Below are positions 32,999-42,524 of a DNA stretch of 62,610 nucleotides, piece after piece (within the stretch, counting starts at the first letter, position 1; each line of letters begins with the position of its first letter). The position numbers were made by a program, and so were the translations under genes. Source of the DNA: Candidatus Aphodovivens excrementavium (GTDB lineage Bacteria > Actinomycetota > Coriobacteriia > Coriobacteriales > Eggerthellaceae); contig DVKR01000002.1 in NCBI GenBank assembly GCA_018715935.1, forward strand, positions 1-62,610, read 5' to 3'. The notes under the pieces were generated by a model, which saw only the letters and a program-made list of their open reading frames with translations, made no database searches and was not told the DNA's origin.

Positions 32999-33101
32999 GA
33001 GGATACCCGCGCCATTGGGTGTGCCGACGCGAGAGGCGTAGGCGTTACGGGCGCCAACGAACCGAGCGTTGAGCTCATCACGGACCAAAGGAGAAAACAA
33101 C

Positions 33102-33500
33102 ATGACCATGACCGATCCCATCGCAGATATGCTTACGCGTGTGCGTAATGCAAATTCTGTCGGCAAGGAGACGGTATCCATGCCGTCCAGCAAAAAACTT
33201 GTCGAAATAGCCCGCATCATGCAGGAAGAGGGCTATATCCAGCGTTACGACGTCATCGAGGGCGACCCCCGTCCTACGCTGGAGATCGTTATGAAGTACG
33301 GCGAGAAGAAGGCCAAGACCATCCGCGGCATCAAGCGCATCTCCAAGCCCGGTCTGCGCATCTATGCCGGCAAAGACGAGCTGCCCCGCGTTCTGGGCGG
33401 CTTGGGCACGGCCATCATCTCTACGAGCCAAGGCGTAATGACCGACCGCGACGCTCGCCAGAAGGGCATCGGCGGCGAGGTTGTCGCCTACGTTTGGTAG
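33102..33500 (+). CDS. rpsH: 30S ribosomal protein S8
   Basis: A 132-residue protein ([18 protein letters not shown]) that binds 16S helix 21 and in E. coli represses the spc operon. The C-terminal [21 protein letters not shown] motif is conserved. AAAGGAGA at 33087-33094 favours the ATG at 33102 over the next one at 33108. The 103-base spacer before it holds nothing clear. Confidence 0.97.
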   Translation: MTMTDPIADMLTRVRNANSVGKETVSMPSSKKLVEIARIMQEEGYIQRYDVIEGDPRPTLEIVMKYGEKKAKTIRGIKRISKPGLRIYAGKDELPRVLGGLGTAIISTSQGVMTDRDARQKGIGGEVVAYVW

Positions 33501-33515
33501 GAAAGGGAGGTTTAT

Positions 33516-34058
33516 ATGTCTCGTATCGGCAAGCACCCCGTTGACATTCCTGCTGGCGTAGAGGTGACCATCGACGGTCATACCCTTACGGCAAAAGGTG
33601 CAAAAGGCGAGCTCACTCGTGAGTTCAACCCCCTGATGATCATCAAGCAGGAAGATAATCAGATCATCGTCGAGCGCCCCAACGACAGCCGCGAAGCAAA
33701 AAGCCTTCACGGCCTTACGCGCACGCTCATTCACAACATGGTGGAAGGCGTCTCTACGGGCTTCTCCAAGAAGCTGCAGCTGGTAGGCGTCGGCTATCGT
33801 GCGTCTTTGAAGGGCAAAGACCTGGAGCTGCAGCTGGGCTATTCTCACCCGGTTGTTGTTTCCTGCCCCGAGAACATCACGTTCGAATGCCCCTCTCAGA
33901 CCGAAATCGTCGTGAGCGGCCCGAGCAAGGAGCAGGTTGGTCAGGTTGCCGCAAATATCCGTGCATGGCGTAAGCCTGAGCCTTACAAGGGCAAGGGTAT
34001 CCGCTACGACGGCGAGCGCATCCGTCGCAAGCTCGGCAAGGCCGCCAAGGGCGACTAA
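33516..34058 (+). CDS. rplF: 50S ribosomal protein L6
   Basis: A 180-residue factor-binding-site protein ([17 protein letters not shown]). The C-terminal [20 protein letters not shown] is diagnostic. GAAAGGGAGG precedes the start. Confidence 0.97.
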   Translation: MSRIGKHPVDIPAGVEVTIDGHTLTAKGAKGELTREFNPLMIIKQEDNQIIVERPNDSREAKSLHGLTRTLIHNMVEGVSTGFSKKLQLVGVGYRASLKGKDLELQLGYSHPVVVSCPENITFECPSQTEIVVSGPSKEQVGQVAANIRAWRKPEPYKGKGIRYDGERIRRKLGKAAKGD

Positions 34059-34097
34059 TTAGCGGGCAATTAACGGTTTTAGAGCGAAGGAAGTAAC

Positions 34098-34466
34098 ATG
34101 AACAAACTTCAGGAAAAGAAAGCCAGGCTTGCCCGCCGCCATCGTCGCGTTCGCGGCAAGATTTCCGGCACTGCTGAGCGTCCGCGCATGTGCGTGACTC
34201 GCTCCAACAGCAATATGTACGTTCAGATTGTCGACGACGTTGAGCACAAGACGCTGTGCGGCGTCTCCACGCTGGGCCCCGATTTCAAGGCCACGGGCAA
34301 AAGTGGCGCCAACATCGAGGGCGCAACTGCTCTGGGCGAGATCGTTGGCAAGAAAGCCCAGGAGTGCGGCATTACGGAAGTCGTGTTCGACCGCGGTGGC
34401 CACCTGTATCACGGCCGCGTCAAGGCTTTGGCTGACGCTGCTCGTGAGGCCGGCCTGAAATTCTAG
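34098..34466 (+). CDS. rplR: 50S ribosomal protein L18
   Basis: A 122-residue 5S-rRNA-binding protein. An Arg/Lys-rich start ([16 protein letters not shown]) is followed by [20 protein letters not shown] and the closing [21 protein letters not shown]. Confidence 0.97.
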   Translation: MNKLQEKKARLARRHRRVRGKISGTAERPRMCVTRSNSNMYVQIVDDVEHKTLCGVSTLGPDFKATGKSGANIEGATALGEIVGKKAQECGITEVVFDRGGHLYHGRVKALADAAREAGLKF

Positions 34467-34481
34467 AAGGGGTTGTAGTAT

Positions 34482-35012
34482 ATGGCTCGCAAACAACAGC
34501 AGCAGCACGACGCCGGAGTACCCGAGCTCCAGGAGCGCGTCGTCTACATCAACCGCGTGTCCAAGGTCGTTAAGGGCGGCCGCCGCTTCGCGCTTACCGC
34601 GCTTGTGGTGGTTGGCGACGGCAATGGCCGCGTTGGCGTTGGCATGGGTAAGTCCTCTGAGGTTCCCACCGCCATCAAGAAGGGCGTCGAGGATGCCAAG
34701 AAGAACATGTTCACGGTGCCTCTGACCGAGAGCAAGACGCTTCCTCACGACGTCATCGGCGAATTCGGTTCTGGCCGTGTTCTTATTCGCCCTGCCGTTC
34801 CTGGTACTGGTGTTATGGCAGGCGGCCCGGTTCGCGCCATTATGGAGCTCGCCGGCGTGCAGGACGTTATCACCAAGTCGCTGGGCACCAGCAACGCAAT
34901 GAACGTGGTCAAGGCTGCAGCAGAGGGTCTGAAGAGCATGCAGAGCCCTGAGCAGGTTGCCGAGCGCCGCGGTGTGTCGGTTGCCCACATCTATGGCCGA
35001 AAGGAGAACTAA
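34482..35012 (+). CDS. rpsE: 30S ribosomal protein S5
   Basis: A 176-residue fidelity protein. The RNA-binding [20 protein letters not shown] segment and [17 protein letters not shown] are typical, as is [19 protein letters not shown]. Two bases separate it from rpmD. Confidence 0.97.
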   Translation: MARKQQQQHDAGVPELQERVVYINRVSKVVKGGRRFALTALVVVGDGNGRVGVGMGKSSEVPTAIKKGVEDAKKNMFTVPLTESKTLPHDVIGEFGSGRVLIRPAVPGTGVMAGGPVRAIMELAGVQDVITKSLGTSNAMNVVKAAAEGLKSMQSPEQVAERRGVSVAHIYGRKEN

Positions 35013-35014
35013 AC

Positions 35015-35206
35015 ATGGCTGAGGCGAAGAAAACGCTGCGCATCACCCAGGTGAAAAGCTCCATCGGCTACAAAAAAGATCAGCTTGCGACTTTGCGCTC
35101 GCTCGGTCTTGGCAAAATCGGCCGCACGGTTGATCAGGTTGACAACGACGCTGTTCGCGGCATGATTTTCAAGGTGAAGCATCTGGTGGAGGTCGAGGAG
35201 CTGTAA
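35015..35206 (+). CDS. rpmD: 50S ribosomal protein L30
   Basis: A 63-residue protein (MAEAKKTLRITQVKSSIG) with the family's LRSLGLGKIGRTV motif. It is the last gene of the rplB transcript before an internal promoter. Confidence 0.96.
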   Translation: MAEAKKTLRITQVKSSIGYKKDQLATLRSLGLGKIGRTVDQVDNDAVRGMIFKVKHLVEVEEL

Positions 35207-35236
35207 GGTTTCGGCGGCTTGACAACCGCTGTAGAG

Positions 35237-35266
35237 TTGCAGAATGCTCCTCAGTTAAGGTAGAAT
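35237..35266 (+). promoter_or_regulatory. Internal promoter before rplO-secY
   Basis: -35 TTGCAG (35237-35242), an 18-base spacer and -10 TAGAAT (35261-35266), in a 179-base gap where the operon normally runs nearly continuously. A second TTGACA at 35219-35224 lacks a well-spaced -10. Confidence 0.65.
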
Positions 35267-35271
35267 GCGTG

Positions 35272-35385
35272 ATTGGCGCTGTCTGTTTTTAGGGCAGTGC
35301 CAATTGCGTGTATTAAGGAAGTTTGCTGGCGGCGAGCTGCCAGCGCCGGGGGAGATCCCCGGGGCGATGAAAAGGAGAAATACAC
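35272..35385 (+). promoter_or_regulatory. Structured rplO leader starting with a 5'-terminal hairpin
   Basis: ATTGGCGCTGTC (35272-35283) pairs with GGCAGTGCCAAT (35293-35304), counting two G-U pairs. The predicted start near 35273 puts the stem at the extreme 5' end. Two GC-rich stem-loops follow, GCTGGC/GCCAGC and a CCGGGG/CCCCGG type, before AAAGGAGA. A role in RNA stability or feedback is inferred. Confidence 0.45.
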
Positions 35386-35835
35386 ATGGAACTGAAGGAT
35401 CTGGCACCGGCACCTGGCTCTAAGAAGGCGCGTAAGCGCGTTGGACGCGGTCCTGCCTCCGGTACGGGTAAAACGGCCGGTCGTGGTCTGAATGGCCAGA
35501 AGTCTCGTGCGGGCGGCGGCAAGGGTCCTCGCTTCGAGGGCGGTCAGACCCCTCTGGCTATGCGCCTGCCGAAGCTGCCGGGCTTCAAGAACCGCAATCG
35601 TGTTGAATATGTGGCAGTCAATGTGAGCCGTCTCGAGGAGAAGTTCGAGGCCGGCGAAGTGGTTGACGGCGACAGCCTGAAGGCAAAAGGCATCATCAAG
35701 CACTCTGATGCTCCGGTTAAGGTTTTGGCCGATGGCGAAATCACCAAAGCTCTTACGGTAAAGGTTGATAAGGTGTCCGCTTCTGCTAAGGCAAAGATCG
35801 AAGCGGCAGGCGGAAAGGTCGAAGAGCCTTGCTAA
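35386..35835 (+). CDS. rplO: 50S ribosomal protein L15
   Basis: A 149-residue assembly protein ([18 protein letters not shown]) with the basic Gly-rich [20 protein letters not shown] segment and [18 protein letters not shown]. It overlaps secY by seven bases. Confidence 0.97.
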   Translation: MELKDLAPAPGSKKARKRVGRGPASGTGKTAGRGLNGQKSRAGGGKGPRFEGGQTPLAMRLPKLPGFKNRNRVEYVAVNVSRLEEKFEAGEVVDGDSLKAKGIIKHSDAPVKVLADGEITKALTVKVDKVSASAKAKIEAAGGKVEEPC

Positions 35836-37112
35836 GGTCCATTATCGATGCGTTCAAGGTTCCCGAGCTGCGTAACAAGATTCTGTTTACGCTGGCTATT
35901 CTGGCCTTGTATCGACTGGGTGCGTATATTCCCGTTCCCGGCATCCCCATGAACGAATTCGCTAACGCGTTTTCGCAGGCGGGTGTGTCGATGACAATGA
36001 TCGACCTCTTTACCGGTGGCGCGTTGTCAAACTTCTCGGTGTTCTCGTTGGGCATCATGCCTTACATCACTGCATCGATCATCATGCAGCTGATGCAGGG
36101 CGTTATTCCTGCTGTGGGGCGCTGGTCTCGGGAGGGCGAACCCGGTCGTCGCAAGATCACCCAGATTACGCGTTATCTTACGCTGGTCTTGGGCCTGATC
36201 AACGCAATTGGGTACTTGCTGCTGTTCAAGTCGCCTCAGTACGGCGTAGTGTTCAGCACTGAGGTTCCGGAAATCGTAACCGACGTCATCGTGGTGTTTA
36301 CGCTGGTTGCCGGAACGGCGTTCATCATGTGGATGGGCGAGCTTATTACGCAGCGCGGTGTGGGCAACGGCATGTCGCTCATCATCTTCATCAGCATCGT
36401 GTCTCGCGTCCCTGCCGCCATCTACTCGTCCATCACCCAAAGCTCTGCAGATCTGGGTATGGCGCTTGCCATTACGGCGCTTATCGTCATCGTGGTTTTG
36501 GTATGCATCCCGTTGATTATCTTTGTCGAGCGCGCGCAGCGCCGCATTCCCGTGAATTACGCGAAGCGCGTTCAGGGTCGCAAGATGATGGGAGGGCAGT
36601 CCACCTATATTCCGCTGAAGGTGAATGCCGCAGGCGTTATCCCCATCATCTTCGCAAGCTGCATCATCTATTTCCCGGCTCAATTGGCTGCGCTGTTTAA
36701 CGTGGGTTGGCTGACGGCGGTTGCGGATGCAATGGCCACCGGTTGGATCAACTGGATTCTGACGGTGCTTCTCATCGTGTTCTTCGCGTACTTCTACACC
36801 TCGATGGTGTTTAACCCCGAAGAGACGTCGGACAACCTGCGCAAGCAGGGCGGCTTTATTCCGGGTGTGCGTCCCGGTTCCGCTACCGTGCAGTACATCA
36901 AGGATGTGTTGCACCGCGTGACGCTTCCTGGCGCCATCTTTATTGCCGCGATCGCGGTTATCCCGTCGATCCTGTTCTTCTTCACCGGCAACCAGCTTAT
37001 CCAGGCGTTCGGCGGCACGTCGATCCTTATCATGATCAGCGTTGCTCTCGATACGATGGGCAAGTTGGAAAGCCAGCTGAAAATGCACAACTACAACGGT
37101 TTCTTTAAATAG
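35829..37112 (+). CDS. secY: Protein translocase subunit SecY
   Basis: A 427-residue, ten-helix channel of the Sec translocon. It starts from TTG at 35829 inside rplO ([18 protein letters not shown]), so translation is coupled. The plug region [20 protein letters not shown] and the cytoplasmic-loop segment [20 protein letters not shown] are conserved. An in-frame later start would cut into the first helix. A 440-base gap to adk follows. Confidence 0.96.
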   Translation: MLRSIIDAFKVPELRNKILFTLAILALYRLGAYIPVPGIPMNEFANAFSQAGVSMTMIDLFTGGALSNFSVFSLGIMPYITASIIMQLMQGVIPAVGRWSREGEPGRRKITQITRYLTLVLGLINAIGYLLLFKSPQYGVVFSTEVPEIVTDVIVVFTLVAGTAFIMWMGELITQRGVGNGMSLIIFISIVSRVPAAIYSSITQSSADLGMALAITALIVIVVLVCIPLIIFVERAQRRIPVNYAKRVQGRKMMGGQSTYIPLKVNAAGVIPIIFASCIIYFPAQLAALFNVGWLTAVADAMATGWINWILTVLLIVFFAYFYTSMVFNPEETSDNLRKQGGFIPGVRPGSATVQYIKDVLHRVTLPGAIFIAAIAVIPSILFFFTGNQLIQAFGGTSILIMISVALDTMGKLESQLKMHNYNGFFK

Positions 37113-37552
37113 GTTGTAAGCTCCGTTGATCTTACGGTCAGCGGAGCGAACCACTGCTGCGAAGGCCTCTGGCGTTGGATCTCGCGGCGATTCCGAGGGT
37201 TTGCGTACCTCAGCAGGTACAGGCTCCCTCGCGATCTCCACGATCTCCAGCACCAGGGGCCTTCTCGCTGTCTTTTGCCCGAAATGTGACTGGCTGCATT
37301 CATGCTTGCGATGCCTGACTAAGCACATGCGCCCTCGCTCTTCTCATGACCTCCAGTACAAGGGGCCCTTGTCCTGCAAGCTGGCGCGACACATCAGGTG
37401 GGCTCGCGCCCGGTGTGCCTGGATTTGCTCGGTTTGGCATCGTGCCTTTTCTGTTAATGGCGGGGAATATGCCGAAATGTAATCTGCTTAGAGCGCGCTC
37501 TGCTAGAATGTTTACCGTCGATTTGCGACAGGGAGAATTGAAAGGAATCCAC
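37113..37552 (+). other. secY-adk spacer, no gene recognised
   Basis: Immediately after secY, GCTCCGTTGA (37120-37129) pairs with TCAGCGGAGC (37138-37147) but lacks a T-run. Two short near-copies, CTCCAGCACCAGGGGCC and CTCCAGTACAAGGGGCC, lie near 37247 and 37350. Frames crossing the stretch do not resemble proteins. An extended -10 for adk lies at its end. Confidence 0.5.
37501..37509 (+). promoter_or_regulatory. Extended -10 promoter of adk
   Basis: TGCTAGAAT is an extended -10 (TGn plus TAGAAT at 37504-37509). No -35 match lies at the usual distance, as is common for extended -10 promoters. Confidence 0.55.
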
Positions 37553-38179
37553 ATGAACATAGTGCTGTTGGGCGCTCCGGGCGCCGGCAAGGGAACTCAG
37601 GCAGCAAAACTCGTCGAAGAGTTCGGAACCGCACATATTTCTACGGGCGACATGCTCCGCGCTGCCGTGAAGGCAGGTACGCCGTTAGGGAAAAAGGCTA
37701 AGTCTTACATGGATGCCGGCGATCTCGTTCCCGACGACGTCATTATTGGACTGGTGCTTGAGCGCCTTCAGGAGCCCGATACGCTCAACGGATTTATTCT
37801 GGATGGATTCCCGCGCACTTCTGCGCAGGCCGTGGCGCTGGACGCCGAGCTTTCCAAGCTCGACCGTCCGCTTACCGCCGCCTTGCTGATCGATGTCGAT
37901 GCCGAGGTTATCGTGAAGCGCTTGACCTCGCGTCGTATGTGCAAAGAATGTGGTTATATCGGCTCTGTCGCCGATGCAAGCTGCCCGAAGTGCTCTGGCG
38001 AGATGTATCAGCGCGACGACGACAACGAGGCAACCGTGCGCAACCGCCTCGAGGTATATGAAAAGTCCACGTCTCCTCTGATCGATTACTATCGTGGCTG
38101 CAACCTCTTGGTTTCCATTGACGGCGACAGAGACCCCAACGTGGTTTACGCCGATGTGAAAGAGGCGTTGGGCTGCTAA
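37553..38179 (+). CDS. adk: Adenylate kinase, zinc-binding LID type
   Basis: A 208-residue enzyme interconverting AMP, ATP and ADP. P-loop GAPGAGKGTQ at residues 7-16, AMP-site STGDMLRAAV and FILDGFPRT are present. The LID carries CKECG and CPKCSG, the four-cysteine zinc site of Gram-positive-type long adenylate kinases. ATG at 37553 follows AAAGGAA. In most bacteria map, infA, rpmJ and rpsM follow; here a terminator and unrelated genes do. Confidence 0.97.
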   Translation: MNIVLLGAPGAGKGTQAAKLVEEFGTAHISTGDMLRAAVKAGTPLGKKAKSYMDAGDLVPDDVIIGLVLERLQEPDTLNGFILDGFPRTSAQAVALDAELSKLDRPLTAALLIDVDAEVIVKRLTSRRMCKECGYIGSVADASCPKCSGEMYQRDDDNEATVRNRLEVYEKSTSPLIDYYRGCNLLVSIDGDRDPNVVYADVKEALGC

Positions 38180-38232
38180 ATTAGCAGATCCGCACGCGGT
38201 TTTCCTTCGGCAACCTGGGAAAGCTGTAGAGA

Positions 38233-38267
38233 GGGGCGGGCCTGCTTTTAGGCTCGCCCCTTTTTTG
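38233..38267 (+). terminator. Terminator after adk
   Basis: GGGGCGGGCCT (38233-38243) pairs with AGGCTCGCCCC (38250-38260) with one G-U pair, then TTTTTT. It closes the ribosomal/secY/adk region. Confidence 0.9.
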
Positions 38268-38352
38268 TCATCCGCTCTGTTGCGCCCGATGCTTTTCGAG
38301 GGCGTTCCGCCGAGCCTGTTTCTGTTTTGTCCTTGCTTCACGGAGCTCGTTC

Positions 38353-40530
38353 ATGCCAACAGTTCGCAGCAACATAGCGTATCTCTATCGCACTTTTTCA
38401 CGCGATCACGGCGCTTCTGCCAAGCGCATTGGGAAACGCGTGGTGCTTATGGTGCTTATTGCGCTGTTGCTGGAAGTGCTCGTATTCAACTTCAACTACT
38501 TTGCCACCAAAGACTACAACTCAATCAATATGAATGACTCCCTTGAATTAAGGGAGGCTTCCGAGGGAGAATACCTCCTTACGGAAGTAGATCACGTTAT
38601 TGAGTTCGAGGATCTCAATACCGAGGTAAAAAACGTCTGGCTGAACTTCGACTATCGTCAGCCCGCCCAGCAGCTCACCATTAAAATCCAATTCACCGAC
38701 GAAGCGCATCGGACGTATTTTGACACCACGGAATACACTCGGGGCGTTCCGGAGGTTGAAGTCTCAACGCTGTGCGACCAAAGCGAGTACATCAACCTGA
38801 ACACCAGCGGGATTGTAGATAATCTTCGCATTGAAATCGTGGGGGAGGATGTAGACTACCCCATTTCCCTTAATGACGTCGTGATCAACGCTCGCCATCC
38901 CTTCGAATTCAACAGCACGCGTTTCCTTATCGCTGCTGGCGTGCTGTTGCTTGCATGCGTATTTCGTCCCGGTTCATCTATCTACCGGGTGGGCATTAAC
39001 TCCCATCGGCGATTCTCCAAAGGCGTGATCATTGCGGCGCTGGTGATTGAGATGATGCTGATGAGCTCGTATCTGTTCTTTGGCTCCAACCTAGTAGGCG
39101 TGGCAACCAGTTCTTACAACAGCGGTTCGTGGGACGGGTCGAGCATCGTCAACACGTTTGAGGTGGGCGGCGATAACGCTCAGCAATATGCGGAGCTCGC
39201 CAAGTCAATGGCGGAAGGCAAGCTGTATCTTGAGGAAGAGCCGCCTGATTGGCTTGTCCAGATGGACGACCCGTATGATCGCGGGGCTCGCGACGAGCTG
39301 CAGAAGGCAACGGGGCAGGACTATCTGTTCGATGTCGCCTACTACGAGGGACACTACTACGTCTACTTTGGCGTGGTGCCGGTGCTTTTGTTCTATCTGC
39401 CGTTCTATTTGCTTACGGGGGCGAATTTCCCCACTGCTATAGGCGTGTTGTTGGCGGTGATGGCGTTTTCAATTGGCTGTTCGGCGCTTCTCCATCGGTT
39501 TGCGCGCTTCCATTTCAAGCGCGTAAGCCTGGGCTTGTACCTTTTGCTGCAGATTCCTCTCGTAGCTTGCAGCGGCGTGCTGTATCTGCTCAAGTTCCCG
39601 ACGTTCTACTCGCTTCCCATCGCGCTTGGCCTAGCGTTCTCTGTCTGGGGGCTCTATTTCTGGACGTGCGGAAGAACCGCTCAAACGAGATACGGATGGT
39701 TTCTTGCCGGATCGCTGTGCATGGCGCTTGTGGCTGGGTGTCGCCCGCAGCTTCTCGTGCTGTCTCTTGTGGCGTTTCCCCTGTTTTGGCGCCCCTACAT
39801 CACGCAGCGCCGCTTGTTCACACGCAAAGGGGCTTGCGAGTTCGCCTGCTTGCTTGGCCCCTACCTTGTTGTGGCTGTGGGGCTCGGCGCCTACAACTAC
39901 GCACGCTTTGGGTCGTTTACCGACTTTGGCGCAAACTACAACCTGACCGTCAACGACATGACGAAGCGCGGTTGGAACGTGGGGCGCTTGGCTCCTGCGC
40001 TGTTTGCGTACTTCTTGCAGCCGCCAAGCGTAACGGGAGTTTTTCCCTACCTTCAGGCGGCGCCGTTTGACACTACCTACATGGGGCAGACCATCAAAGA
40101 GGTAACCTTCGGCGGCATTTTGGCATGCCTGCCGCTACTGTGGGTGCTGCTGTTCTCACGTCGTATCCTGCGCATGCGAACGGCGCAACGCTCAACCCAC
40201 ACCGTTGCCGGCGTTATCGGCGCTCTGTTGGCTGGCGGCGTTATCGTCGCCATTGCCGATGCGCAGATGGCCGGCATACTTCAGCGCTACTTCGCCGATT
40301 TCAGCTTTATGTTTATAGCGTCGGCGGTGTTGCTGGTGTTTATCGTGAACGAGAACATGCGGCAAGATTCGCTTTCCGCCAATCTGCTTCTCAAGACGCT
40401 GCTGGTGGCGGTAACGGTGTCAGTTGTCTATTGCGTATTGGTGTGTTTCGTTCCCGAGACCGGTTGGGTGTCTGATGCCTATCCGTGGGCATATCAAGAT
40501 ATTGTAGAAATGGTTCAGTTCTGGACCTAG
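38353..40530 (+). CDS. Large polytopic membrane protein, possibly GT-C glycosyltransferase-like
   Basis: A 725-residue protein with an N-terminal membrane segment near residues 35-55, an extracellular domain of about 130 residues, then about a dozen membrane segments. GGDNAQQYAELAKSMAEGKL followed by YLEEEPPDW resembles the first-loop D-x-Y motif and 'small step' phrasing of GT-C/PMT-like enzymes, and YYVYFGVVPVLLFYLPFYLL also suits them. GGAG at 38342-38345 supports the ATG. No lipid-carrier or glycan genes adjoin; nagB starts 60 bases later. Family placement is tentative, so the substrate is left open. Confidence 0.6.
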   Translation: MPTVRSNIAYLYRTFSRDHGASAKRIGKRVVLMVLIALLLEVLVFNFNYFATKDYNSINMNDSLELREASEGEYLLTEVDHVIEFEDLNTEVKNVWLNFDYRQPAQQLTIKIQFTDEAHRTYFDTTEYTRGVPEVEVSTLCDQSEYINLNTSGIVDNLRIEIVGEDVDYPISLNDVVINARHPFEFNSTRFLIAAGVLLLACVFRPGSSIYRVGINSHRRFSKGVIIAALVIEMMLMSSYLFFGSNLVGVATSSYNSGSWDGSSIVNTFEVGGDNAQQYAELAKSMAEGKLYLEEEPPDWLVQMDDPYDRGARDELQKATGQDYLFDVAYYEGHYYVYFGVVPVLLFYLPFYLLTGANFPTAIGVLLAVMAFSIGCSALLHRFARFHFKRVSLGLYLLLQIPLVACSGVLYLLKFPTFYSLPIALGLAFSVWGLYFWTCGRTAQTRYGWFLAGSLCMALVAGCRPQLLVLSLVAFPLFWRPYITQRRLFTRKGACEFACLLGPYLVVAVGLGAYNYARFGSFTDFGANYNLTVNDMTKRGWNVGRLAPALFAYFLQPPSVTGVFPYLQAAPFDTTYMGQTIKEVTFGGILACLPLLWVLLFSRRILRMRTAQRSTHTVAGVIGALLAGGVIVAIADAQMAGILQRYFADFSFMFIASAVLLVFIVNENMRQDSLSANLLLKTLLVAVTVSVVYCVLVCFVPETGWVSDAYPWAYQDIVEMVQFWT

Positions 40531-40590
40531 GGAAGGGGATGCCGCGTGCTGGAGACTACGACGCGCGGCTACGGTGAAAGGAGAAGCGCG

Positions 40591-41319
40591 ATGGAGTTGA
40601 TTATCGCCTCAAACTACGACGAGATGAGCCGTTTGGCCGCCGATAAGATAGCGCTCTGCTTGAAGGACAAGCCCGAATGCGTATTGGGTCTGGCAACGGG
40701 CTCGACCCCAATTGGACTGTATGCCCAGTTGGTAGAAGATTTCCAGAATGGCAAGATCAGCTTTGCCCGCGCCACCACGTTCAATCTCGATGAATATCGT
40801 GGGCTAGACCCCCAGCACAACCAAAGCTACCGGTATTTTATGCAGAAGAACTTGTTCGACCATGTGGACGTAGAACTTGAAAAAACTCATGTTCCTGATG
40901 GTGCGAACTCCGATGCCCAAGCGGCCTGCGATGCCTACGAAAAAGGGATCGAGGAAGCGGGCGGCATCGACCTGCAGCTTCTCGGTCTTGGGCACAACGG
41001 CCACATCGGATTCAACGAGCCCGATGATTCGTTCCCGGTTGGCACCCATGTGGTCGATTTGACGGAAAGCACCATCAATGCAAACAGCCGTCTGTTCGAC
41101 TCTATTGACGAGGTTCCTCGCCAGGCATACACCATGGGCGTAGGCACCATCATGAAGGCTCGGAGCATTCTTGTGGTTGCAAGCGGTGCCGACAAGGCCC
41201 AAATCGTTCGCGACGCGTTCTTCGGGCCGGTTACGCCGCAGGTCCCTGCTTCCGTTCTTCAGCTTCATCCTGATGTGACGGTCATCGTTGATGCCGAGGC
41301 AGGGTCGCTATGCGCATAG
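40591..41319 (+). CDS. nagB: Glucosamine-6-phosphate deaminase
   Basis: A 242-residue enzyme making fructose-6-phosphate and ammonia from glucosamine-6-phosphate. LATGSTPIGLYAQL, TTFNLDEYRGL and LGLGHNGHIGFNEP hold the active-site Asp and His residues. AAAGGAGA at 40578-40585 supports ATG 40591. The C-terminus is short, without the extended allosteric segment of the E. coli enzyme. It overlaps nagA by ten bases, so the pair is coupled. Confidence 0.95.
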   Translation: MELIIASNYDEMSRLAADKIALCLKDKPECVLGLATGSTPIGLYAQLVEDFQNGKISFARATTFNLDEYRGLDPQHNQSYRYFMQKNLFDHVDVELEKTHVPDGANSDAQAACDAYEKGIEEAGGIDLQLLGLGHNGHIGFNEPDDSFPVGTHVVDLTESTINANSRLFDSIDEVPRQAYTMGVGTIMKARSILVVASGADKAQIVRDAFFGPVTPQVPASVLQLHPDVTVIVDAEAGSLCA

Positions 41320-42455
41320 TTGGCGGCAAGGTATTTGCGGGTGGCTCGTTTAAACAGGCATGCCTGCGCCTTGAAGGCGACCGCATAGCCGACGTTGCGC
41401 TTGCAAGCGAGGCGTTAGGCAGCCAGGCGCTTGACGACGACGTGCTGGATGCGAGCGGGTGCTATGTTGTCCCTGGGTTCATCGACATTCATTTTCATGG
41501 ATGCAAGGGAGCCGATGCGTGCGACGCAACCGATGAGGCACTTCATACGATTGCGTCGCACGAGGCGTCTTGTGGCGTAACGGCAATTTGCCCCGCCACG
41601 ATGACCTACCCTGAACAAAGGCTCGCCTCAATTGCGCGCATCGCGGCGTCGTTTGCGCCGTCAGATGCCGAGGCTGCCTTGGTCGGGCTGAATCTTGAAG
41701 GCCCGTTTATTTCCCCCGATAAAGTGGGAGCGCAAAATCCGGCTTACGTTCAACGAGCCGATGCGGCTATGCTGCGACGTCTTCAAGAGCAGGCGCGCGG
41801 CTTGGTTAAGCTGGTGGATATCGCCCCCGAAGAACCCGGGGCGCTTGATTTCGTGTCAGAGGTGTCGGATGAAGTTCGCGTGTCGCTGGCGCATACGTGC
41901 ACCGATTACGACTGCGCACGAGAGGCTTTCGACCGGGGCGCGCGACATCTCACGCATCTCTACAATGCGATGCCGGGTCTCCATCATCGCAAACCTGGTC
42001 CCATCGCGGCAGCATGGGAGCGCTCTGATGCCACCGTAGAGCTTATTTGCGATGGAATCCACGTCCATGGAGCTATGGCGCGCCTGACGTTCGGCCTGTT
42101 CGGCGCAGAGCGCATCTGCTTGATAAGCGACTCCATGCGTGCGTGCGGCTTAGAGGATGGCACATACGATCTTGGAGGCCAGGACGTGACGGTGCAGGGC
42201 AGGTTGGCGACGCTGGAAAGTGGAACGATTGCAGGTTCGGTGACCAATCTTGCTGCCTGCGTGCAGCATGCGATATGCGAGATGGGAATAGCCCCTGAGC
42301 AGGCGATTGCTGCTGCCACTTTGACACCTGCTCGAGCTATCGGCATCGATGGCCAGCGCGGGTCGCTTGACGCCGGCAAGGTGGCTGATGTCGTCGTGCT
42401 GGATAAGAACTTCTGCGTGAAGCACGTTGTTCTTCGCGGCAAGCAGATTCGCTAA
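41310..42455 (+). CDS. nagA: N-acetylglucosamine-6-phosphate deacetylase
   Basis: A 381-residue amidohydrolase that removes acetate to give the substrate of NagB. Metal and active-site motifs: DIHFHGCKG near residue 52, NLEGPFIS near 126, LAHTCTDYD near 190, HLYNAMPGLHHRKPG near 213, and SDSMRACG near 272 with the catalytic Asp. The length is typical. It ends at a bidirectional terminator facing the nan operon. Confidence 0.95.
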   Translation: MRIVGGKVFAGGSFKQACLRLEGDRIADVALASEALGSQALDDDVLDASGCYVVPGFIDIHFHGCKGADACDATDEALHTIASHEASCGVTAICPATMTYPEQRLASIARIAASFAPSDAEAALVGLNLEGPFISPDKVGAQNPAYVQRADAAMLRRLQEQARGLVKLVDIAPEEPGALDFVSEVSDEVRVSLAHTCTDYDCAREAFDRGARHLTHLYNAMPGLHHRKPGPIAAAWERSDATVELICDGIHVHGAMARLTFGLFGAERICLISDSMRACGLEDGTYDLGGQDVTVQGRLATLESGTIAGSVTNLAACVQHAICEMGIAPEQAIAAATLTPARAIGIDGQRGSLDAGKVADVVVLDKNFCVKHVVLRGKQIR

Positions 42456-42460
42456 ACAGC

Positions 42461-42508
42461 TCAAAGGGCGCCGAGGTGCGCGTGCGTTTGCGCATCGGCG
42501 CCCTTTGA
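42461..42508. terminator. Bidirectional terminator between nagA and nanE
   Basis: TCAAAGGGCGCCGA (42461-42474) is perfectly complementary to TCGGCGCCCTTTGA (42495-42508), with a nested TGCGC/GCGCA stem in the loop. AAAG/CTTT ends give short T-runs on both strands between the convergent genes. Confidence 0.85.
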
Positions 42509-42524
42509 AAACGCAGGGTAGAGT

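Noticed and set aside
37126-37482. A 118-codon frame in the secY-adk gap
   Set aside because: No ribosome-binding site, atypical composition, a hairpin at its start and an adk promoter at its end; no resemblance to known proteins.
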